Source: an uncultured Bacilli bacterium (GTDB lineage: Bacteria; Bacillota_I; Bacilli_A; RF39; UBA660). From it: DNA of 5,535 nt. The stretch spans positions 1 through 5,535 of the forward strand of contig CANRGI010000089.1 of assembly GCA_947630095.1 (NCBI GenBank), written 5' to 3'. Of this stretch, positions 1 through 4,557 are shown piece by piece (positions within the stretch are counted from its first letter, which is position 1; the number at the start of each line of letters is the position of its first letter). Made by a program: the position numbers and the translations under genes. The notes beneath the pieces are model-generated. The model worked only from the letters and a program-made list of their open reading frames with translations, was not told the DNA's origin and ran no database searches.

Positions 1-1708
1 TGCTTGCTTGACTTCCTGTACTTCCATACATATACCCTAAGTATGTAACATCTTCATAAGAAGAATTATATTTTGACATACTTATATAACCAGTTGTAGT
101 ATTATAATCAGTTCCTGCATATAAGAGTCTTACACTTCCATCTTCATTTACCCTTATTATTCTCCACCAATAATTTGCAAACTTTACCCAGTTATTAGTA
201 GTGTTTCCTGCATAATACAATACTTTTTCGCCATTTCCGTCTGCATCTAAATCTTCAGTAAAGTTTCCACTTTCTTCATATAATCCTGGCGACTCACTAA
301 ATGAGGAAAATGAAGTTCTAGTACGAATTACTGGGTTATCTGCCTTTATTTTTTCTTCAAACAAAATATGTTTATAACCTTTTTTAAAATTTATCGTACA
401 ATAATCAGGTACTTGGATATTTAATAATTTTATCGTATCATAAACATAATTCCACTCTGCTTGCGTTCCATTTTTACATATAATACTATCAACTATTTTA
501 TCATTACTATTTAATAAAGTTTGGAAATCTTCTGTCGTAGGTTGTCCGTCTAACGTCCAAGCAACTAAGTTTATATCTCCCTTTGGACTTATCCTATATG
601 GGTCTTCTATTGTCCCTTTACCTGTTACTGTTACATCACTTTGTAAGTATGCTACAGGTCTTACTCCACTATTTCCACTAACTTCTTCTATACCTTTTGA
701 AGTAATATTTTTAATATTTCCATTATCTAATGCAAACCAATTATTAGTATTACCTAAATATGACTCATATCCACCTATCTCATTATATTCATAAGTACTT
801 AATAACCCCATTTTAGAATATATACTTTCTACACAACTACCTTTTGTACAATTAAATTTATTAGTATCTTCTATTACATCACTTGCTTTATCTAATGAAT
901 TATAAAAACTATCTAAAACATTTTTTACATTATCTTTACTTGTATTCCCATTATAATTATAATTATAATTATAAACTATTTTAGCATACACTTTTCCTTC
1001 TAATTCATAACTTCCTGTTATTCTCCATAGATTTTCGCTTGTATTATCATTAGTTGGATATTGTAAATAATTTGTTACAACTCCACCACCATATAAACAC
1101 TCTTTATTATCATTAGTTACACAATTAGTATCTTCTTCTACTATATCTACTAATTTTTTATTTCCTGCTTCTATACTTTCTTCATAAACCCCTGGTATAC
1201 TCACATATCCATCTTTTAAATCTATTGATACTTTAGAATTAAATGTATAACCACCATATACCCTAAAATCTGTTACTGCTTCACTATTCTTACCTTTATT
1301 ATCTATTACTACTCTTACTTTCCTAATATAATTTCTATTATAATCTTCTATTATCCCACTACTTCCCCATTGAGTTTTATCAGTATATTCTACACTTGCA
1401 TCTCCTTCTATATTTTTATAAGCAAGAACATACCTACTATTTATCGGATTTACTGAAGATATTTCTATAGTTATAAAACACTCAGTACTAGGACTAGTAG
1501 TTACTTTAGTTCCATCTACACTACAACTATCTCCTTCGTCTTTAATTATCTCTATTCCATAATTTAACTCTGCTATTAATAACTCACTTGCTTTATAATC
1601 TTGTGTTACAAATGTAAATGTACTATAAGATACCCCCATAATAACCATTAATATTACCCCTATAAATATCATTAATCTAGTCTTACTATTTAATAATCTC
1701 TTTATCAT
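1..1708 (-). CDS. Large exported modular surface protein, C-terminus beyond window (partial)
   Basis: The frame is open without a stop from an ATG at 1708 to the left edge: 569 codons read. The start has a GGAGG at 1717-1713, 4 nt before the ATG. Residues 1-11 are basic (K3, R4, K9, R11), then 12-28 is hydrophobic, a signal peptide or N-terminal anchor with no classical AxA cleavage site. Residues 29-170 form a probable beta-rich domain with a GGY motif near 151-153. Residues 172-373 form a first module: PGVYEES, then LYGGG...LWRI (205-230), ending in GVRPVAYL...GTIEDPYRI (348-373). A linker of about 100 residues follows, then a second module starts: PGLYEES (474-480), LYYAGNTTNNW (497-507), YWWRI (513-517). 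Cysteines come in near pairs (62/77, 196/204, 287/292, 411/437), which fits disulfides outside the cell. I recognise the style from hypothetical proteins of uncultured gut Firmicutes (WRI, GVRP and NNWV motifs, possibly DUF6273-like), but not a function; adhesion or envelope display is a guess. Codon usage changes near 600. Confidence 0.85.
   Translation of the reverse strand, partial: MIKRLLNSKTRLMIFIGVILMVIMGVSYSTFTFVTQDYKASELLIAELNYGIEIIKDEGDSCSVDGTKVTTSPSTECFITIEISSVNPINSRYVLAYKNIEGDASVEYTDKTQWGSSGIIEDYNRNYIRKVRVVIDNKGKNSEAVTDFRVYGGYTFNSKVSIDLKDGYVSIPGVYEESIEAGNKKLVDIVEEDTNCVTNDNKECLYGGGVVTNYLQYPTNDNTSENLWRITGSYELEGKVYAKIVYNYNYNYNGNTSKDNVKNVLDSFYNSLDKASDVIEDTNKFNCTKGSCVESIYSKMGLLSTYEYNEIGGYESYLGNTNNWFALDNGNIKNITSKGIEEVSGNSGVRPVAYLQSDVTVTGKGTIEDPYRISPKGDINLVAWTLDGQPTTEDFQTLLNSNDKIVDSIICKNGTQAEWNYVYDTIKLLNIQVPDYCTINFKKGYKHILFEEKIKADNPVIRTRTSFSSFSESPGLYEESGNFTEDLDADGNGEKVLYYAGNTTNNWVKFANYWWRIIRVNEDGSVRLLYAGTDYNTTTGYISMSKYNSSYEDVTYLGYMYGSTGSQAS
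2..289 (-). repeat. Second copy of extracellular WRI module, N-terminal part (residues 474-569)
   Basis: The unit starts at PGLYEES and contains EKVLYYAGNTTNNW, YWWRIIRVNEDGSVRLLYAG and YLGYMYGSTGS. The window ends inside it. It is the better conserved version of the module and carries the compositional signature of the C-terminal part of the gene (more C-ending and CG-containing codons). Whether it ends with the same GVRP...PY closing motif as the first unit cannot be seen here. Confidence 0.45.
590..1195 (-). repeat. First copy of extracellular WRI/GVRP module (residues about 172-373)
   Basis: This protein-level repeat unit opens with PGVYEES, has LYGGG followed by a gapped Tyr/Asn-rich stretch to LWRI, and ends with GVRPVAYL and GTIEDPYRI. 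The opening and middle parts align with the second unit at 2-289 (PGLYEES, LYYAGNTTNNW, YWWRI). The first copy looks diverged: it carries a Tyr-Asn repeat insert after the WRI motif and GGGVVTNYLQY in place of AGNTTNNWVKF. Both units may derive from one duplicated domain; DNA identity is low, so the relationship is visible only in protein. Confidence 0.45.
951..974. repeat. Hexanucleotide microsatellite (TTATAA)x4
   Basis: Four perfect tandem copies of TTATAA lie within the surface-protein gene. On the coding strand they encode an alternating Tyr-Asn run (residues 246-253). Because the unit is 6 bp, gain or loss of copies would keep the reading frame and change only the length of the Tyr-Asn tract. 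Confidence 0.8.
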
Positions 1709-1721
1709 ATTACCTCCAAAT

Positions 1722-1736
1722 ATAACATTTTGTTAT
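1722..1736. promoter_or_regulatory. Operator-like palindrome 1 (leader site)
   Basis: ATAACATTTTGTTAT is a perfect 6-bp inverted repeat (ATAACA / TGTTAT) around a 3-nt centre. It lies between the predicted transcription start (about 1742) and the ribosome-binding site of the surface-protein gene, where a bound repressor would block early elongation. It is the first of three near-identical copies whose centres are at 1729, 1761 and 1786. Confidence 0.65.
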
Positions 1737-1748
1737 TTTATATATTTA

Positions 1749-1777
1749 ATAATATAACATTTTGTTTTGAAAGTCAA
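1749..1777 (-). promoter_or_regulatory. Sigma-A promoter of the surface-protein gene
   Basis: Read on the minus strand, TTGACT (1777-1772) is followed after exactly 17 nt by TATTAT (1754-1749). Both match the TTGACA/TATAAT consensus at five of six positions. The predicted start is near 1742, giving a leader of about 34 nt with GGAGG just before the ATG. The promoter follows the yvcK terminator, so the surface gene is a separate unit. Three palindromes surround or fill the promoter, implying tight repression. Confidence 0.75.
1754..1768. promoter_or_regulatory. Operator-like palindrome 2 (inside the promoter spacer)
   Basis: ATAACATTTTGTTTT matches palindrome 1 at 14 of 15 positions, with one mismatch in the right arm. 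It occupies the spacer between the -35 and -10 hexamers and touches the first base of the -10, so protein bound here would compete directly with RNA polymerase. Confidence 0.6.
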
Positions 1778-1778
1778 T

Positions 1779-1793
1779 ATAACAATTTGTTAT
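1779..1793. promoter_or_regulatory. Operator-like palindrome 3 (upstream of -35)
   Basis: ATAACAATTTGTTAT is a perfect 6-bp inverted repeat with a 3-nt centre and differs from palindrome 1 only in the centre. It ends one base upstream of the -35 hexamer. Centre-to-centre distances to the next site are 25 bp, and 32 bp from site 2 to site 1. The right arm overlaps a second small palindrome, GTTATTAAC (1789-1797). Confidence 0.6.
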
Positions 1794-1810
1794 TAACACT
1801 TATTTTATTT

Positions 1811-1841
1811 AAAATAAAAAAGAGATAATTTTAACATCTCT
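1811..1841 (-). terminator. Rho-independent terminator after yvcK
   Basis: On the minus strand AGAGAT, a 9-nt loop and ATCTCT (1841-1821) form a 6-bp stem followed by TTTTTATTTT (1820-1811). The stem starts within the yvcK stop codon, so there is almost no 3' untranslated region. The stem is short and AT-rich, but the U-tract and position support termination. The plus strand lacks a matching T-run after the stem, so it is unidirectional. Confidence 0.7.
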
Positions 1842-2778
1842 AATCTATCATTAATGAAAATATACTAAAAGCAAGTTTCAAACTATTATGTCTTATCATT
1901 TTATTTTCTATCATAAAATAATCGTCTTCTATTACTTTAATATCTTTTAAATTTTCATAATCTATTTCTACTGGGTCTTTTTGTTCTAAAGTTCTATATT
2001 TTTTAATCAATTCTTCGTCTATTTTTTTATTATTAACTACTACAACATCAACTTTTCTTTTACCTAAATAACTATTAAGTAATTTAACGTGTTCACTTAC
2101 TCTAAAACCATCAGTTTCCCCTGGCTGAGTCATCATATTAGACACATACATAATACTTGCTTTAGATTTATCTATTGCATTTATTACCTCTTTATTTATT
2201 AAATTAGGAATTATACTAGTATAAATACTTCCCATACTTAATACTATTAAATCTGCTTCTTTTATAGCATTTATTGCTAATGGTGTTATCTTTGGTTCTT
2301 CTTTATAAAATACTCTTTTTATTTTTTTATTACTTTTAGTAATTTCACACTCTCCAGTAATAATCTCCCCATCTTCCATTTCTCCCATTAGTATTACATC
2401 GTCTTCTGTAAGAGGTACTACCTTACCTTTTAAATTAAACACTTTACTTAACGCTTCTATACCATCACTTAAGTTACCAGTAATCTCTTTAGTAGCAGTT
2501 AATATTAAATTTCCAACAGTATGCCCGTTTAAATCACTACTAGTTTTAAATCTATAATTAAATAATTTTTGTACTATAGGTTCAGTTTCACTTAAAGAAA
2601 TAAGTACTCTTCTTATATCTCCAACAGCAGGAGTATGAAATTCTTTTCTTAACCCACCAGCACTTCCTCCATCGTCACTTACACTAACTATTGCAGTTAT
2701 ATCTAAAGGAAATTTTTTTAACCCAGTAAGTAAAACAGATAACCCAGTTCCACCACCTAAAACAACAACTTTTTTCAT
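1840..2778 (-). CDS. yvcK: YvcK family UDP-sugar-binding protein (gluconeogenesis factor, CofD-like fold)
   Basis: This 312-residue protein has the length and motif order of YvcK throughout: VVVLGGGTGLSVLLTGL (residues 4-20, nucleotide-sugar-binding loop), SVSDDGGSAGGLRKE (32-46), GDIRR (53-57), GHTVGNL (85-91), GEMEDGEIITGE (132-143), GSIYTSIIPN (183-192), SNMMTQPGETDG (213-224) and RHNSLKL (296-302). In Bacillus subtilis, YvcK binds UDP-GlcNAc, is needed on gluconeogenic carbon sources and affects cell shape and PBP1 localisation; it is cytoplasmic. The ATG at 2778 has a GAGGG 7 nt upstream. It lies 27 nt after the VanY-like gene and is the last gene before the terminator, so the two are probably co-transcribed. 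Here the rapZ and whiA genes that often accompany yvcK are not adjacent. Two normally conserved spots differ: Asn of GD[IV]RN is Arg57, and GPGS is SMGS (181-184). Confidence 0.93.
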   Translation of the reverse strand: MKKVVVLGGGTGLSVLLTGLKKFPLDITAIVSVSDDGGSAGGLRKEFHTPAVGDIRRVLISLSETEPIVQKLFNYRFKTSSDLNGHTVGNLILTATKEITGNLSDGIEALSKVFNLKGKVVPLTEDDVILMGEMEDGEIITGECEITKSNKKIKRVFYKEEPKITPLAINAIKEADLIVLSMGSIYTSIIPNLINKEVINAIDKSKASIMYVSNMMTQPGETDGFRVSEHVKLLNSYLGKRKVDVVVVNNKKIDEELIKKYRTLEQKDPVEIDYENLKDIKVIEDDYFMIENKMIRHNSLKLAFSIFSLMID

Positions 2779-2805
2779 TTTAAAACCCTCTTATTTTTAT
2801 ATATT

Positions 2806-3765
2806 TTATTTATCAACATAATATGCATAATACTCGTCAAAAGTAATACCTTCATTATGTATTATACTTGCAGCATTACTTCCAACATACCTATATCTCC
2901 AATTATCAGTTTGAAACCCAGTTAAACTAGAACTTCCCTCAGGATATCTTAATATAAAACCATATTTATATGAATTATTTATAAGCCAGTCATACTCTAA
3001 ACTACTACTTATATCTATTTCATTAGTATTTTTATATAATGGTGTAAGTGTAAAACTTAACCCAGTTTGATACTCTGAATGACCTGCTCTAGCCGCTTGG
3101 GCATCTGCAGTACTCTCTCCACTAGCATTTTCTATTGCTTTATATGCTTTATCTTGTGATTCATAACTTCTATACCCTTGATTTACTACTATTGTAAACC
3201 CATTTTCTTTAGCCGCATTTAACATAGAAATTAAATCTTCATACATAATTTCACTTACATAATTCCCATCATATGCATAACTTAATGATATTTCTGTTAA
3301 ATCTTCAGGTTCATACCCTTCACTTAACCCATTAAATTTATTTACTAACATTAAACTACCTTTAGATGTATCAGTTTCTTTTATATTAGAATACCACTCT
3401 CTATTAGCCCCTACATTAACTTTAGCAATTACCCTACTTACTTCTTCACTTTTATTTTCACTAATATAGTCTAAGTATCCATCTAAATTTTTAAACATAA
3501 AATACTTTTCTTTTATTATTTTAATTAAATCACTATTATATTCTCTTTTTAAAATATCTTCTATTTCTTCTTTTTCTAAAGTATCTTTAATTGTCTTTAT
3601 TTCTTTAGTAGTATACCCTTTCTCTCCTAACTTATATTCTATTGTCTCTCTTAACTTTGCTTCACTAATTAAATTCATAATAAATACTATTATTAGTATT
3701 AAAATTACTAAAACTATACCACAAAATATACCTAACCTTTTTACATTTAATTTCTTTTTTACCAT
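2806..3765 (-). CDS. Membrane-anchored VanY/M15B D,D-carboxypeptidase-like protein lacking catalytic residues (probable pseudoenzyme)
   Basis: The 319-residue protein has a basic N-terminus (1-10), one hydrophobic segment (about 11-33), a charged helical region (36-105) and a C-terminal VanY-like domain (about 130-310), which should sit outside the cell. Family signatures are plain: LVNKFNGLSEGYEPEDL (140-156), NQGYRSYESQ (195-204), ARAGHSEYQTGLSFT (225-239), YGFILRYPEGSSSLTGF (268-284) and DNWRYRYVG (287-295). Active M15B enzymes have SxHxxGxAxD and EPWHxRYVG, where His, Asp and His bind zinc and Glu is the base. Here those positions are Tyr232, Thr239, Arg290 and Asp287. The fold is kept but zinc hydrolysis is unlikely. 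The ATG at 3765 has AAGGAG 5 nt upstream and a private promoter. It may bind peptidoglycan stems or regulate other enzymes (inference). The adjoining yvcK also has envelope links. Confidence 0.88.
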   Translation of the reverse strand: MVKKKLNVKRLGIFCGIVLVILILIIVFIMNLISEAKLRETIEYKLGEKGYTTKEIKTIKDTLEKEEIEDILKREYNSDLIKIIKEKYFMFKNLDGYLDYISENKSEEVSRVIAKVNVGANREWYSNIKETDTSKGSLMLVNKFNGLSEGYEPEDLTEISLSYAYDGNYVSEIMYEDLISMLNAAKENGFTIVVNQGYRSYESQDKAYKAIENASGESTADAQAARAGHSEYQTGLSFTLTPLYKNTNEIDISSSLEYDWLINNSYKYGFILRYPEGSSSLTGFQTDNWRYRYVGSNAASIIHNEGITFDEYYAYYVDK

Positions 3766-3783
3766 ATTTTCTCCTTAATTAAT

Positions 3784-3811
3784 ATTATACCAAAATTTAA
3801 AAGTGGTGCAA
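3784..3811 (-). promoter_or_regulatory. Extended -10 promoter for the VanY-like gene and yvcK
   Basis: On the minus strand TTGCAC (3811-3806) is followed after 16 nt by a perfect TATAAT (3789-3784) preceded by TGG (3792-3790), an extended -10 (TGnTATAAT). The -35 lies inside the last codons of the AlkD-like gene. The predicted start near 3777 leaves a leader of about 12 nt, with the AAGGAG ribosome-binding site (3776-3771) immediately after it. This would allow the VanY-like gene and yvcK to be expressed independently of proS. The AT-rich background makes a chance TATAAT possible, but the combination is strong. Confidence 0.6.
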
Positions 3812-4531
3812 TACTTTACTCTTAAGTTCTTTAAGTTTTTTCTTATCTTCTTCTTTTACCCTATAAGAACCCATTATTTTATTTATTACTTTATCTAACA
3901 AATTAGTATTAAATTTATTACTCTTTATAAATACATAAGTTTCTTTAGGAAATTTTATATAAGTTTCACTTAACAACCAAGCAATAACCATATTTATATA
4001 AAATTCTTCTCTTTTATTATTTTTTATATATTCATATATCATATCTAAATTTTCTTTATCTAAATAATAATATAAAAGTATTACATACCCTATTCTAGCA
4101 ATAAAAACATTATCATTTTTAATTAATTTATCTACTAATTTTAATGTTTTATTTTTATTCTTACCTAATATTTGATAATTATTAATAACTTTATCACATA
4201 AAAAAGTATTATCTATTTTTTTTACATATTCTAAAAATAATTTACTAAATGTAATATAGTCACTTATATATGATAACATTATCCCTTGTATATATACTAT
4301 TTCAAAGTATTCGTCATTTATTATATTGATAAAACTTATTATATCACTTTCACTAATTATCTTAGAAATACCACTTAAAACTGGAGTTTTAATACCTAAA
4401 AAAGGATATTTAGTCTTAATATTTCTAGTTAAGTATTCTCTGTATCTTATCCCACCTATTTTCTCTAAATAATTAACTAATTCTAAATATTTACCCTTTT
4501 CCCACTTCATACCAGGTTGTATTTCTATCAT
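3797..4531 (-). CDS. AlkD-family HEAT-repeat DNA alkylation repair protein
   Basis: The protein of 244 residues is almost entirely alpha-helical and matches the AlkD-like family of HEAT-repeat DNA glycosylases that excise N3- and N7-alkylpurines. Recognisable segments are KYPFLGIKTPVL (41-52), FEIVYIQGIML (76-86), DNTFLCD (107-113), FIARIGYVILLYYYL (143-157), EEFYINMVIAWLLSE (175-189) and SYRVKEEDKKKLKELK (222-237). From knowledge of Bacillus cereus AlkD, the key residues are W109, D113, R148 and W187; here the aligned residues are Thr109, Asp113, Arg146 and Trp185. The first aromatic cradle residue is therefore missing. I chose the ATG at 4531 because it overlaps the proS stop (TAATG) and places these residues at family positions. 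A GTG at 4549 would add six residues. It is probably translationally coupled to proS. Alternatively it is a DNA-binding paralogue without glycosylase activity. Confidence 0.85.
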   Translation of the reverse strand: MIEIQPGMKWEKGKYLELVNYLEKIGGIRYREYLTRNIKTKYPFLGIKTPVLSGISKIISESDIISFINIINDEYFEIVYIQGIMLSYISDYITFSKLFLEYVKKIDNTFLCDKVINNYQILGKNKNKTLKLVDKLIKNDNVFIARIGYVILLYYYLDKENLDMIYEYIKNNKREEFYINMVIAWLLSETYIKFPKETYVFIKSNKFNTNLLDKVINKIMGSYRVKEEDKKKLKELKSKVLHHF

Positions 4532-4557
4532 TAATATTGTACCCCCCACATTACCTC
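4529..4557 (-). promoter_or_regulatory. proS stop / AlkD-like start junction (translational coupling)
   Basis: The proS TAA (4533-4531) shares one base with an ATG (4531-4529). A run of six G (4547-4542) lies 10 nt before this ATG and could serve as a weak Shine-Dalgarno. An alternative in-frame GTG (4549-4547) has GAGG (4557-4554) 4 nt upstream. The ATG is preferred on family length and on the coupling arrangement; the ribosome finishing proS could reinitiate here. Confidence 0.5.

Noticed and set aside
1..1708. Pseudogene or non-coding AT-rich region in the left third
   Set aside because: The whole stretch is one uninterrupted minus-strand frame with a ribosome-binding site, signal-like N-terminus and recognisable repeated modules; it lacks a stop only because the window ends.
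1722..1793. Three 15-bp repeats as a small CRISPR array
   Set aside because: Repeats are too short, spacers are 10-17 bp and contain promoter elements, and no cas gene is present. They fit operators.
3079..3081. His229 of the VanY-like protein as the zinc ligand
   Set aside because: The ligand in M15B enzymes is the His after SE (SEHQTG). His229 is at the variable position before SE (PGYSEH or PGHSEH), and the second His and the Asp ligand are absent anyway.
4547..4549. GTG start for the AlkD-like gene, giving 250 residues
   Set aside because: It has a GAGG at acceptable spacing, so it is not excluded, but the ATG at 4531 makes a classical TAATG coupling with proS and gives residue numbering that matches the family.
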